Shown piece after piece: positions 51,497 through 60,487 of a stretch of 64,000 nucleotides of DNA. The stretch is taken from positions 2,989,001 to 3,053,000 of the forward strand of contig NZ_OZ075108.1 in assembly GCF_964186625.1 (NCBI RefSeq), read 5' to 3'. The notes beneath the pieces were generated by a model that saw only the letters and a list, made by a program, of their open reading frames with translations, was not told the origin of the DNA and did not search any database. Each line of letters begins with the position of its first letter. Positions within the stretch are counted from its first letter, which is position 1. Position numbers and translations under genes: made by a program. This DNA is from Asticcacaulis sp. MM231. Lineage in GTDB: Bacteria; Pseudomonadota; Alphaproteobacteria; Caulobacterales; Caulobacteraceae.

Positions 51497-53023
51497 TTAA
51501 CCCGGCGAAACCATATTTTCCGGACGGACAAACTGGTCGAACTCCTCATTGGTCAAGTAACCGCCACCCACAGCTTCTTCGCGCAGGGTGGTGCCGTTCT
51601 TGTGGGCCGTCTTGGCGATCTTGGCGCAGGCGTCATAGCCCAGGCGGCCATTGAGCGCCGTCACCAGCATGAGCGAGTTTTCCAGACCGCGCTTGATGTT
51701 GTCGAGGCGCGGCTCGATGCCCACCACGCAGTTGTCGGTGAAGGAAACCGCCGCATCGGCCATCAGTCGCACGCTTTGCAGGAAGTTGTAGGCCATGACC
51801 GGGTTGAAGACGTTCAGTTCGAAGTGGCCTTGCGAACCGGCGAAGGTCAGCGCAGCATTGTTGCCGAAGATCTGCACGCAGACCTGCGTCATCGCCTCGC
51901 ACTGGGTCGGGTTGACCTTGCCCGGCATGATCGACGAGCCCGGCTCGTTTTCCGGCAGGGCCAGTTCGCCCAGACCCGAACGCGGGCCGGAGCCTAGGAA
52001 GCGGATATCGTTGGCGATCTTGAACAGCGAGGCGGCCACCGTATTGATGGCGCCGTGGCTGAAGACCATGGCGTCATGCGCGGCCAGGGCTTCGAACTTG
52101 TTCGGCGCCGTGGTGAAGCCCATGCCCGTGATAGCGGCGATCTTTTCAGCCACGCCCTCGGCGAAACCGATCGGGGCGTTGAGGCCGGTGCCGACGGCGG
52201 TGCCGCCCTGCGCCAGTTGCATCAGCTTCGGCAGGGTCTGCTGGATGCGGTCGATGCCGTTGGTCAGTTGCTGGGTGTAGCCGCCAAACTCCTGACCGAG
52301 CGTCAGGGGGGTGGCGTCCTGCGTGTGGGTGCGGCCGATCTTGATGATGTCCTTCCACGCTTCGGCCTTGTCGTTCAAAGCATTACGAAGCGTTTGCAGG
52401 GCCGGCAGCAGGCGGTGAACGATTTCCTCGGCGCAGGCGACGTGCATGGCGGTCGGATAGGTGTCGTTCGAGGATTGCGACATGTTGACGTGGTCATTGG
52501 GGTGGACGGGCTTTTTCGAGCCCATCTCGCCGCCCAGAATCTCGATGGCGCGGTTCGAGATCACCTCGTTGGCGTTCATGTTCGATTGCGTGCCGGAACC
52601 GGTCTGCCAGACGACCAGCGGGAAGTGCTCGTCGAGCTTGCCTTCCATGACCTCGTTGGCGGCGGTGATGATGGCCTTGCCGATGGCGGGATCGAGCTTG
52701 CCGAGCGCCATATTGGTTTCGGCGGCGGCGCGCTTGACGATGCCGAGCGCACGTACGATCGGCAGGGGCTGCTTTTCCCAGCCGATCTTGAAATTACCGA
52801 GCGAGCGCTGGGCCTGCGCGCCCCAGTACTTTGAGTTATCGACCTCGATGGGGCCAAAGGTATCGGTTTCGCTGCGGAAAGTCGGTTTGGTCATTTTCGG
52901 TGTCTCCGTTGGAGGTGTCGGATCGGCAGGGCCGGCTAAAGGCGCTTGGGGCTGGACGGTGAAATCCGTCGCCGTGATGCGACGTTTCTTCTTCGATCCG
53001 GACAGCCAGTCTAACAGGCCCAT
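51497..53023 (-). CDS. fumC: class II fumarate hydratase
   Basis: Hydrates fumarate to L-malate in the citric acid cycle; homotetramer, iron-independent. Signature [16 protein letters not shown] holds the catalytic Ser loop; [18 protein letters not shown] and [19 protein letters not shown] are the other active-site blocks. The usual family start is [18 protein letters not shown] at 52894 (465 residues, GGAG nine bases before). However, ATG 53023 has a stronger ribosome site (AAGGAGG) and would add 43 residues ([15 protein letters not shown]... then Pro/Thr-rich), giving 508. The coordinates use the longer form; both products may be made. Confidence 0.88.
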   Translation of the reverse strand: MGLLDWLSGSKKKRRITATDFTVQPQAPLAGPADPTPPTETPKMTKPTFRSETDTFGPIEVDNSKYWGAQAQRSLGNFKIGWEKQPLPIVRALGIVKRAAAETNMALGKLDPAIGKAIITAANEVMEGKLDEHFPLVVWQTGSGTQSNMNANEVISNRAIEILGGEMGSKKPVHPNDHVNMSQSSNDTYPTAMHVACAEEIVHRLLPALQTLRNALNDKAEAWKDIIKIGRTHTQDATPLTLGQEFGGYTQQLTNGIDRIQQTLPKLMQLAQGGTAVGTGLNAPIGFAEGVAEKIAAITGMGFTTAPNKFEALAAHDAMVFSHGAINTVAASLFKIANDIRFLGSGPRSGLGELALPENEPGSSIMPGKVNPTQCEAMTQVCVQIFGNNAALTFAGSQGHFELNVFNPVMAYNFLQSVRLMADAAVSFTDNCVVGIEPRLDNIKRGLENSLMLVTALNGRLGYDACAKIAKTAHKNGTTLREEAVGGGYLTNEEFDQFVRPENMVSPG

Positions 53024-53118
53024 AACGCCCTCCTTACTGTAAAAACTTGCGCCTATCCGTTATGTCCACAGGACTTAAAGCGCAATGAATTTATGCGGGA
53101 AGAGCCGAGATTTTCTTT

Positions 53119-53273
53119 CTTATACCTCCCCACCTTTCGTGGGGAGGGGGACCGCACGCGCCGCGAAGCGGTGAGATGTGGTGGTGGGGTATCTGTCTTA
53201 CTTAAGTAAGAAACCCCACCACCACGCCTTTCAGGCGCGGTCCACCTCCCCGGCATAGCCAGGGAGGTATAAG
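53119..53273. repeat. MITE/REP-like palindromic element, 155 bp
   Basis: Terminal inverted repeats CTTATACCTCCC (53119-53130) and GGGAGGTATAAG (53262-53273), perfect over 12 bases. Inside are nested palindromes: a CCTCCCCAC/GTGGGGAGG hairpin, long arms of GTGGTGGGG-type and CCCCACCAC-type sequence, and at the centre TCTTACTTAAGTAAGA, a perfect 16-bp palindrome. The whole can fold as one large cruciform. It encodes nothing and is likely a non-autonomous mobile element. It lies between fumC and the next gene. Confidence 0.75.
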
Positions 53274-53353
53274 AGATGTGCTGGTGAAACAAAGATGACT
53301 TTAGCTTATATCTCGTTACAATCTGGTGTGCCGTCCGGCTGGAGACCTTACCT

Positions 53354-53713
53354 ATGGCATTCATTTTTTCTGACAATATGGATCCGAATGAATTGGGCCT
53401 GATCATAAAGGCGCGGTTGGAACTCTTGTCTATATCCGAAGGCGGACGTTCCGGCCCTATCTTCACTGAATACAAATACAGGCCAAATCATAACTTCGGC
53501 GATGCGGACAATCGCAGTTTTTACATCGGACAGATCGAAGATCCCGCTAAACGCAATCTCATGCCGGGGGAAAGCTACGACATCGATGTCCGGTTCTTTG
53601 GTGCAAAAGGCCTCAAGGATCTGCTTACACTCGGGCGCCGATGGCGCATTCAGGAAGGCGGGAGGCTTGTCGCGTTCGCCGAAGTCCTGACGCTACCCGA
53701 AACCTACGACTAA
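53354..53713 (+). CDS. unknown small protein with EF-Tu C-terminal-like barrel
   Basis: 119 residues. Segments ARLELLSISEGGRSGPIFTEYKYRPNHNF, FYIGQIEDPAKRNLMPGESYDIDVRFF and GRRWRIQEGGRLVAFAEVLTL follow the strand order and the PGE...RWRIQEGGRLVA motif of EF-Tu domain 3. There is no GTPase part. Relatives of this shape occur as small single-domain proteins, in my recollection, next to toxin or repeat genes, but here the neighbours are fumC and an ABC exporter. Function unknown. ATG start is reasonable; its stop overlaps the convergent ABC gene by 4 bases. Confidence 0.6.
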   Translation: MAFIFSDNMDPNELGLIIKARLELLSISEGGRSGPIFTEYKYRPNHNFGDADNRSFYIGQIEDPAKRNLMPGESYDIDVRFFGAKGLKDLLTLGRRWRIQEGGRLVAFAEVLTLPETYD

Positions 53714-55569
53714 ACCGCCTCCGCCAGAAAACCACCGGTCTGCCGCGCCCAAAGCCGCGCATAGAGACCGCCAGCCGCAATCAGCGCCTCATGTGTGCCG
53801 GTCTCGATAATGCGACCGCCATCAACCACCACCAGACGGTCCATGCGGGCGATGGTCGAAAGCCGGTGTGCGATGGCGATAACCGTCTTGCCGGTCATCA
53901 GTTCGAGCAGGCTTTCCTGAATCGCCGCCTCAACCTCGGAATCGAGCGCCGAGGTCGCCTCATCGAGCACCAGGATCGGCGCGTTCTTCAGCAACACCCG
54001 CGCAATGGCGATGCGCTGGCGCTGGCCACCGGAGAGCTTGACCCCGCGCTCGCCGACATGGGCGTCATAACCGGCGCGTCCCTGACTATCGGTCAGAGCA
54101 GGAATAAAGCCCGCCGCATGGGCACGCTCGGCGGCGCGGTCGATCTCGGCCTGCGTGGCGCCCGGTGAGCCATAGGCGATGTTGTCGCGGATCGAGCGAT
54201 GCAGCAGCGAGGTATCCTGCGTCACCATGGCGATATGGGCGCGTAAACTTTCCTGACTGACGCCGGCAATATCCTGACCATCGATCAGGATACGTCCGCC
54301 GGTAAGGTCGTAAAGCCGCAGGAACAGGTTGACGAGGGTCGACTTGCCGGCGCCGGATGGCCCGACCAGTCCGATCTTTTCGCCGGCTGCGATGGTCAGG
54401 TCGAAATCGGAAATTGCCGCCGCGCCACCGCCATAGCCGAAACCGACATGCTCGAAACGGACCTCGCCGCGGCGGATATCAAGCGGCGGCGCTTCGGCTG
54501 CATCCACCACCGTATGCGGGCGCGAAATGGTCTCGATACCGTTCTGCACCGAGCCGATATTCTCGAATAGGCTGGTCACCTGAAACATCACCCAGTTCGA
54601 CATGCTGATCAGGCGCTGGGTCAGGGCACCGACCAGCGCAATGGCGCCGACCGTGATCTGCCCCTGGCTCCACAGCCAGATCGCCAGTCCCGCCATAACC
54701 AGCAGCAGGATGGAATTGAGGAAGCTGGTGGCGGTATCGAGCCCGGTGATCAGGCGCTCCTGCACCTGCCATTTGCGGCTGTTGTTGAGCAGGCCTTCGC
54801 GGACATAGTCGTCCTCGTGGCGCGTGCCGGCGAAGAGCTTGACCGTCTGGATATTGGTGTAGGTGTCAACGATTCGCCCCACCAGCGCCGAACGCGCCTC
54901 CGCGCCCTCGCTGGCAGCCTGGCCCAGCTTCGGCACAAAGAACGTACAGACCAGGCCATACGCAATGCTCCAGACCACGAGCGGGATCACCAGCCGGTAA
55001 TCAGCCTCGAAGAACAGCACGATGGCGCTGCCGAAATAGATGACGACATAGAGCATGGTGTCGCACAGGGTCGTCAGGGTGTTGCGCACGGCCGAGGCGG
55101 TTTCGACCACCTTGGAGGCGACACGACCGGCATAGTCGTTGGTGAAGAAGCCGATCGACTGACGCACGACATGGCGGTGCGATTGCCAGCGGATCAGGTT
55201 GGGGAAGTTGCTGGTGATGGCCTGACGCAGAAACAAAGAATGGACCAGACCGATCAGCGGCCAGGCGATGCCGAGGATCAGCCCCATGCGGATGAAATCG
55301 GCGCCATGCGTCCGCCACAGATCGGCAGGCTGCGTGTGCGTCAGGTAATCTACGATATCCGCCATGTAGCGGAACACCGCCACCTCGGTGATGGTGAAGA
55401 GAAAGCCGGCGATCAGGATGGCCACGAACGAAGGCCACGCCTGTTTCAGATACTGCCAGAAAAAAGGCAGCAGCTTATCCGGCGGCGGACCGTCTTCGTG
55501 AGGATCGAACGGATCGATCATCCGTTCAAAGCGGCTATAGAGGGCGTTCATCAAGGACATGGGCTGCAT
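53710..55569 (-). CDS. ABC exporter, permease fused to ATPase (ABCB/MsbA type)
   Basis: 619 residues from ATG 55569 (TTG 55581 and ATG 55560 are alternatives). Six membrane helices in the first 350 residues, then a cytosolic ATPase. Walker A GLVGPSGAGKSTLVNLFLRLYD, signature GVKLSGGQRQRIAIARVLLKNAP, Walker B ILVLDEATSALDSEVE and H-loop VIAIAHRLSTIARMD are complete, so it works as a homodimer or heterodimer. The cargo may be lipid, peptide or drug; no companion gene tells which. The terminator of the H1-like gene lies just upstream. Confidence 0.9.
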   Translation of the reverse strand: MQPMSLMNALYSRFERMIDPFDPHEDGPPPDKLLPFFWQYLKQAWPSFVAILIAGFLFTITEVAVFRYMADIVDYLTHTQPADLWRTHGADFIRMGLILGIAWPLIGLVHSLFLRQAITSNFPNLIRWQSHRHVVRQSIGFFTNDYAGRVASKVVETASAVRNTLTTLCDTMLYVVIYFGSAIVLFFEADYRLVIPLVVWSIAYGLVCTFFVPKLGQAASEGAEARSALVGRIVDTYTNIQTVKLFAGTRHEDDYVREGLLNNSRKWQVQERLITGLDTATSFLNSILLLVMAGLAIWLWSQGQITVGAIALVGALTQRLISMSNWVMFQVTSLFENIGSVQNGIETISRPHTVVDAAEAPPLDIRRGEVRFEHVGFGYGGGAAAISDFDLTIAAGEKIGLVGPSGAGKSTLVNLFLRLYDLTGGRILIDGQDIAGVSQESLRAHIAMVTQDTSLLHRSIRDNIAYGSPGATQAEIDRAAERAHAAGFIPALTDSQGRAGYDAHVGERGVKLSGGQRQRIAIARVLLKNAPILVLDEATSALDSEVEAAIQESLLELMTGKTVIAIAHRLSTIARMDRLVVVDGGRIIETGTHEALIAAGGLYARLWARQTGGFLAEAV

Positions 55570-55585
55570 ATGCCCCTTCAACCGG

Positions 55586-55620
55586 CAAAAAGAAACCCCG
55601 CCGGACTGATCCGACGGGGC
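55586..55620 (-). terminator. intrinsic terminator of the histone-H1-like gene
   Basis: On the minus strand, CCCCGTCGGA and TCCGGCGGGG (with G-T pairs allowed) form a stem with a 4-base loop, then TTTCTTTTTG. It ends only a few bases before the ABC exporter start, so it separates the two units. Confidence 0.8.
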
Positions 55621-55671
55621 AACTTCAAACTTACGGGTCCAGGGTCCGCGACCCTGGTGTCCCTGCGAACC

Positions 55672-56478
55672 TTACTTGGCGCCGAAGAGACGGGCCCAGA
55701 AACCGGGCTTCTTCTTGGCGGCTTTCGCGGTGCTGGCCATGAAGTCGCTGGCCTTTTCGGTCACACCGGCAGCTACGTCGTCGGCCTTCCTGGCGAGATC
55801 GTCGATGGCCGGCTTGGCAGCCTTCACGGCGTCGTCAATCTTATCCACGGCAGCGTCCACGGCGGCCTCGGCCTTGGCGGCGGCTTCCTTGATCACCGGC
55901 TCGGCGGCGGCCTTGATATCGGCCACCTTTTCGGCGACGTCAGCCTTGGCCTCATAGGCGGCTGCCTTCACGGTTTCGACCGCCTTGGCGACCTTGGCCT
56001 TGGCTTCGGTGACGGCCTTGCTGGCGGCGGGCTTCTTGGCGGCAGGCTTCTTGGCGGCGGGGGCCGGCGCGGCGGCAACGGCCTTGGTGGCCTTCGTCGT
56101 GGCGGCAGCGGCGGCCTTTTTCACGGTCTTGACGGCGTCTTCAGCCTTTTTCTCGACCTTCTTGGCCTGAGCAACGACCGGCTTCTTCACATCGGCGACC
56201 AGCGACTTGGTGGCGGCGGCGGCCTTCTTCGGCGCGGCCTTCACGGCAGCCGCTGTCTTGGTGGCTGCGGTCTTCGTCGCGGCAGCGGCCTTGGCAGGGG
56301 CGGCTTTCACAGCCGTAGCCACCTTCTTGACGGCCGGCTTTGCAGCAGAGACAGCCTTTTCAGCGGCGGCCCCAGAAGCCTGGACCGGTGCCTTGCGCGC
56401 CAGAGTTTTCTTCACTCCGGCGTCTGCCGCGATCTCTTTATTTTCGCCCGTTGTTGATTTTGTGGTAGCTCTCGCCAT
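55672..56478 (-). CDS. histone-H1-like Ala/Lys-rich protein
   Basis: 268 residues, of which most are Ala, Lys, Val, Pro and Thr. Repeats of the AAxKxAAxKxA and [10 protein letters not shown] kinds occupy residues 40-170; the second half is more balanced, with [38 protein letters not shown], apparently long amphipathic helices with both charges. It ends [14 protein letters not shown]. Such proteins bind DNA unspecifically and compact the nucleoid (Hc1/AlgP-like), although the acid-rich half could mediate dimer contacts. The repeats make exact length unstable between strains. ATG start. Confidence 0.75.
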   Translation of the reverse strand: MARATTKSTTGENKEIAADAGVKKTLARKAPVQASGAAAEKAVSAAKPAVKKVATAVKAAPAKAAAATKTAATKTAAAVKAAPKKAAAATKSLVADVKKPVVAQAKKVEKKAEDAVKTVKKAAAAATTKATKAVAAAPAPAAKKPAAKKPAASKAVTEAKAKVAKAVETVKAAAYEAKADVAEKVADIKAAAEPVIKEAAAKAEAAVDAAVDKIDDAVKAAKPAIDDLARKADDVAAGVTEKASDFMASTAKAAKKKPGFWARLFGAK

Positions 56479-56600
56479 CGTCTGTCCTTAAATGCCCCGA
56501 TCAAGTAGCGACATCCCCGGATGTCCGCCTTGAAAATGAAGTTACCCGAATCGGTCGATCAAATCAAATCAAGCCGAATCATTTCTTATCGCAGAGTAAT

Positions 56601-57467
56601 ATGACCTATAACCCGCAGCAAATCATAGCCCGTGGCCCGCGCTTAATCTCAGAATCGGCTGCCGATGCCATCGATGGCGATCTTCTGCTCGAAGGCGCGA
56701 CCTATTCTATTCTCGAAGAAGACGAAGACCGCGACGTCTGGCGCATCGATGCCTTCCCGACCACCGAGGAAGAAAGCACGCGTCTTCAAGAGGTTCTGGC
56801 CAATTTCCCGCAACTCGTCGTCACCGCCGAGCAACTGGCTGACGCCGACTGGCTGGCCATGGCGCTGTCGGGCCTACCGCCGGTGCGCGCTGGTCGCTTT
56901 TTCGTCTACGGCATCCATGACGGCGGCAAAAAACCTCATAACACGGTCAATCTGCGCATCGAAGCCGGCGCCGCCTTCGGCACCGGCCACCACGGCACCA
57001 CGGTCGGCTGCCTGCAGGCCTACAGCGATTTGCTGAAAAAGCGCGGCTTCAAGCGCGTGCTCGATGTCGGCGCCGGCACCGGCGTGCTGGCCATCGCCGC
57101 CGCCAAAACCGGCACGAAAACCGCCGTCGGCACCGATATCGACGCCAACAGCGTGCGCATTTCCAACGAGAACGCGGCCCTCAACAAGTGTAACGCCCGC
57201 TTCGTTTACGCCAATGGCCTCGATCACCGCCTTGTCCGTCAGGACGCGCCCTATGATCTGGTCTTCGCCAATATTCTGGCGCGCCCCCTCGTCAGCCTGT
57301 CCATGCCGATCCGTGGCGCGCTCAAGCCGGGCGGCCTCGTCATCCTGTCGGGCCTCCTGCGCACGCAGGAGCGTTTCGTCAAGGCCGCCTATCTCAGCAA
57401 GGGCTTCCGCTTTATCCGCCATATCCACCGCGACGCCTGGTGCACCCTGGTGATGCAGAAGGTCTGA
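56601..57467 (+). CDS. prmA: ribosomal protein L11 methyltransferase
   Basis: 288 residues. N-terminal L11-binding domain, then a SAM methyltransferase: [22 protein letters not shown] (motif before SAM), [19 protein letters not shown] (SAM loop), [19 protein letters not shown] and the family block [16 protein letters not shown] (N-I-L-A, typical of PrmA). It trimethylates L11 at the N-terminus and lysines. ATG 56601. Divergent from the H1-like gene. It is a single gene; the region after it is the riboswitch leader of the next gene. Confidence 0.92.
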   Translation: MTYNPQQIIARGPRLISESAADAIDGDLLLEGATYSILEEDEDRDVWRIDAFPTTEEESTRLQEVLANFPQLVVTAEQLADADWLAMALSGLPPVRAGRFFVYGIHDGGKKPHNTVNLRIEAGAAFGTGHHGTTVGCLQAYSDLLKKRGFKRVLDVGAGTGVLAIAAAKTGTKTAVGTDIDANSVRISNENAALNKCNARFVYANGLDHRLVRQDAPYDLVFANILARPLVSLSMPIRGALKPGGLVILSGLLRTQERFVKAAYLSKGFRFIRHIHRDAWCTLVMQKV

Positions 57468-57540
57468 CGGCGGCTATGCTGCACCCGCACAAAAACCACT
57501 TTCCAAATGGCGGGAAATCCGCCATAAGGCGCGTGTTGTC

Positions 57541-57735
57541 ATTGGGGAGTAGCCGCCTTCGCCTTCGCGAAGGGATCACGTCAACATAATTGGAGCGCCG
57601 CTCCATGGTGTGATCACCGAAGTTCCAAACTTCGTCAGGCGAGACCTTTGGCCATGTTGCGAATTGCCTTTGCCGGGCAAGCCGTACCATTGCCATTGGT
57701 TTTTTTGTCCTGCTTGCCCGGCTCACCGTGACTTT
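57541..57735 (+). promoter_or_regulatory. yybP-ykoY manganese riboswitch and expression platform
   Basis: The conserved strings of the yybP-ykoY family appear in order: GGGGAGTAGCC (57544), then a short stem, CGTCAACATAAT (57579), two stems, and GAGACCTTTGGCC (57641). After it come GCCGGGCAAGC (57672-57682) and GCTTGCCCGGC (57712-57722), an 11-base inverted repeat, which encloses ACCATTGCCATTGGT and a run of seven T. That is a good alternative terminator or anti-terminator. The leader precedes a cation antiporter, the usual target. Assignment by memory of the consensus, not by a covariance search. Confidence 0.85.
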
Positions 57736-58758
57736 ATGCTCCTGACCCTCGCCCTCTTCCTTGGCTCGGCCATCGCCATCTATCTGGCGTGCGAATTTTT
57801 CGTCAACAGTATCGAATGGTTCGGCAAACGCATGAACCTCGGCGCCACCGCCGTAGGTTCCGTGCTGGCCGCCTTCGGCACCGCCCTCCCGGAAAGCGCC
57901 GTCACCTTCACCGCCGTCGTCTTCGGTAAAACCGCCGCGCAGAAGGATATCGGCGTTGGCGCCGCCATGGGCGGACCGCTGGTGCTGGCCACCCTCGCCT
58001 ATGGCGTGGTCGGGCTGGCGCTATGGCTCAACCGTCGCAAACGCAGCCAGGCCGCGGCCGCCCGCATCTCGCACGAGGTGACGATCGACGCCCGGCGCCT
58101 TGGCCGCGACCAGTTGAGCTTTCTCGCCATCTTCGTCGTCAAGGTGACGCTGGGCCTCGTGGCCTTCACCTTCAAGCCCTGGCTGGGCGTCCTGTTCCTT
58201 GCCGCCTACGCCCTCTATGTCTGGCGCGAAATCACCACCGCAGAAACCAGCGAGGAAGAGGAAGACCTGGAGCCGCTGAAAATCCGCCCCGGTAATCCGA
58301 GCCTGATGTGGGCCAGCCTGCAGGCCACACTGGCGCTCGGCGTCATTGCCTTTGCCTCGCATATCTTCGTCGCTCAGGTGGAGGCTATCGGTGAGGCCAT
58401 GGGCATGGCGCCCCATCTGGCCGCCCTTCTGCTCAGCCCGGTCGCCACCGAACTGCCGGAAATCATGAACGCCATCATCTGGGTGCGTCAGGGCAAGGAA
58501 CGGCTGGCCCTGGCCAATATATCCGGCGCCATGATGATCCAGGCCACCATCCCCAGCGCGCTCGGCATCTTCTTCACGCCATGGCGCTTCGATGGGCCTC
58601 TGCTGGTATCGGGGCTCGTCACCGGCCTGACCATCGTTGTGCTGTGGCTGATGTTCCGCAAGGGCAAGGTCGACAGCCGTGCCCTGGCCGCCATCGCTTT
58701 GCTCTATGGCCTGTTCGCCGGCTATCTGCTGTTCGGCAAGACGCTGGGCCTGCCTTAG
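57736..58758 (+). CDS. cation antiporter of the CaCA superfamily, Mn/Ca export candidate
   Basis: 340 residues from ATG 57736; the frame extends upstream through the riboswitch but that part is not coding. Two homologous halves of five helices, each with the alpha-repeat ion motif: GSVLAAFGTALPESAVTFTAVVFG and ALLLSPVATELPEIMNAIIWVRQG. The Glu in PES and PEI are the ion ligands of Na/Ca exchangers. A cytosolic loop is rich in Glu (ETSEEEEDLEP). Because a manganese-type riboswitch is just upstream, the physiological ion may be Mn as well as Ca, exported to avoid excess. Confidence 0.88.
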   Translation: MLLTLALFLGSAIAIYLACEFFVNSIEWFGKRMNLGATAVGSVLAAFGTALPESAVTFTAVVFGKTAAQKDIGVGAAMGGPLVLATLAYGVVGLALWLNRRKRSQAAAARISHEVTIDARRLGRDQLSFLAIFVVKVTLGLVAFTFKPWLGVLFLAAYALYVWREITTAETSEEEEDLEPLKIRPGNPSLMWASLQATLALGVIAFASHIFVAQVEAIGEAMGMAPHLAALLLSPVATELPEIMNAIIWVRQGKERLALANISGAMMIQATIPSALGIFFTPWRFDGPLLVSGLVTGLTIVVLWLMFRKGKVDSRALAAIALLYGLFAGYLLFGKTLGLP

Positions 58759-58815
58759 AGCCAGCCTATGTTGCCCCTCCTCCCCGGTCATGGGGGAGGG
58801 GAACGAAAGGCCTTA

Positions 58816-59991
58816 CTACAGTAAGGTCGCCGAGACGGCGGGCTGCGGCGTCGCCACCTCGACATTGAGCAAGCTGTCCTCGAAATCGACGAGGATATCG
58901 GCAAATTCCGCCGGCGTCACGCGGGCATGCGCCATCCTGGCGCCCATGCGGTAGGTCCAGAACGAACCGATATGGCTGAGGATTCCGATGCACTCGCCCA
59001 GATCGAAGAACATCGACGGGCCATTGAGCAGGAACTTGCGGAAGGGCACGGGGTCGGAACCTTGTGTCAGGGCCTGATAGGCGTCGTCATAGATGCGCAG
59101 GGTTTTGCGCGTGGCAACAATCGCTGTCATGATCTTCTTGGCGAGACGTGGCCGCGCCTCCTCCAGATACTCGCGCGTGCCGGCGTCGGCCGGACCGATG
59201 GTGCGATAGCTTTTCAGCCCCTCGACCACCTGACGGATTTCGTCCTGAAGCTGGACCTGCCGCCATTTGAAATAGAGGAAGCCGCGCCACGAGAACATGC
59301 CTTCGTTGAAGTCCTCGTCGCTCATGCGGAAGGTCTGCTTGAGCGGTTCGAGATCGCTGTCGAGATTGTTGGCGAGGATTTTGGAGGTCAGGCGCATGGC
59401 CGCGGCCTCCATGCCGGCGCCAAAGGCCGTCATGACCAGGCGCTCGATTTCTTCGTTGGCGAAACCGACCATTTCCTTCAGGTCGTGCGGCGAGATTTTC
59501 AGGTAGCACGGATCGGGACGGAAGCCGAAACGCGAAAGATGTTCGCGCACCAGAAAAGGATCGAGCGAGGGGATATTATCGATGTGCTGCAACAGTTGCA
59601 GATCGGTGTTGGTGGCCATGTCGGGGCTGTTGAAGAAGGACTTCACGAACGACATGTAGCCGCTTTGGTTGACGAAGATCGACCGGCCGCCCAGGCGCAG
59701 GTCGGCGGGATCAAACGGCAGGATGAGCTTGGTGGCGGTGCGGCGCGGGCTGGCGAACAGTCCCCGCTCGCCGGCGCGCAGGGTATGCTTGATCACCAGC
59801 GCCTTGTTGAGCTGCGAATGCTTGAAGAAGGGCTGGGCGCGATAGCCATCGGTGCGGCCGCTGACGGTAAAAATCTGCGACAGGTTCAGCACACGGCTGG
59901 TCGAGGCCGTTTCGCCAAGATTGACCAGATTGCGGACTTCACGCGCACTCTGGTTGTTGGTTTTGCTGTGGGATGCAGCACGCGCGTTCAT
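58816..59991 (-). CDS. conserved-looking hypothetical protein, 391 residues
   Basis: No family is recognised. The first 60 residues look disordered. Then a mixed region (RTDGYRAQPFFKHSQLNKALVIKHTLRAGERGLFASPRRTATKLILPFD) resembles beta-strand content. The main part is long helices (HIDNIPSLDPFLVREHLSRFGFRPDPCYLKISPHDLKEMVGFANEEIERLVMTAFGAGMEAAAMRLTSKIL). There is no signal peptide or membrane segment, so it is cytosolic. ATG start. It is probably single, divergent from the ferredoxin. A family of Caulobacterales proteins of similar size may exist, by my recollection only. Confidence 0.65.
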   Translation of the reverse strand: MNARAASHSKTNNQSAREVRNLVNLGETASTSRVLNLSQIFTVSGRTDGYRAQPFFKHSQLNKALVIKHTLRAGERGLFASPRRTATKLILPFDPADLRLGGRSIFVNQSGYMSFVKSFFNSPDMATNTDLQLLQHIDNIPSLDPFLVREHLSRFGFRPDPCYLKISPHDLKEMVGFANEEIERLVMTAFGAGMEAAAMRLTSKILANNLDSDLEPLKQTFRMSDEDFNEGMFSWRGFLYFKWRQVQLQDEIRQVVEGLKSYRTIGPADAGTREYLEEARPRLAKKIMTAIVATRKTLRIYDDAYQALTQGSDPVPFRKFLLNGPSMFFDLGECIGILSHIGSFWTYRMGARMAHARVTPAEFADILVDFEDSLLNVEVATPQPAVSATLL

Positions 59992-60120
59992 AAAAATAGA
60001 CTTTCTGTCCGAATAACCCGATAGCTGTGGCTTCTGCCTGAGACGCTGGGGTATGATGCTATTTACCCTAGTTGCAAAGCGTTAAAGGCGTATAAATTTC
60101 CTATAAAGACCCTTCGTAAA

Positions 60121-60423
60121 ATGGATAGCGCGTCACAAAAAACCACTTCGGGCTGCAAGCAGGAACCGGGTATATTCACACCGGAGATCGACCGTGGCCG
60201 CTGCGAAGGCAAGGCCGATTGCGTCGTTATCTGCCCGTATGACGTGTTTGAACTGGATATCCTGCCGCCGGAAAGCCGTAAAGACCTTGGCACACTGGCG
60301 AAGATCAAGGGCTTTGTGCACGGCTGGAAACAGGCCTTCGCGGTCAATGCCGAGGCCTGTCGCGCCTGCGGCCTGTGCGTCTCGGCCTGTCCGGAAAAAG
60401 CGATCACGCTGGTGCGGCGATAA
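60121..60423 (+). CDS. dicluster ferredoxin (7Fe type)
   Basis: 100 residues. A second cluster is standard: C80-x2-C83-x2-C86-x3-C90-P (CRACGLCVSACP). The first cluster, C28-x5-C34-x3-C38-P, lacks the second Cys (Lys31 in its place), as in [3Fe-4S][4Fe-4S] ferredoxins. Between is a helical segment typical of this group (PPESRKDLGTLAKIKGFVHGWKQAFAVNAEACRACG). Electron carrier in the cytosol. It is not linked to a partner enzyme here. ATG at 60121 with no strong ribosome site. Confidence 0.85.
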   Translation: MDSASQKTTSGCKQEPGIFTPEIDRGRCEGKADCVVICPYDVFELDILPPESRKDLGTLAKIKGFVHGWKQAFAVNAEACRACGLCVSACPEKAITLVRR

Positions 60424-60487
60424 TCACGCTTGACGCGAGCCTGCCCTTTGGTCAGTGGTAGCGCTAAAATAAAACGGGAGACGCACC

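Noticed and set aside
54817..56457. 546-codon frame across the ABC exporter and the H1-like gene
   Set aside because: Crosses two real genes on the other strand; its Gly/Leu-rich end mirrors the Ala/Lys repeats.
57610..57735. 42-codon N-terminal extension of the antiporter frame
   Set aside because: It lies in the riboswitch leader, and the translated part has no membrane-protein character.
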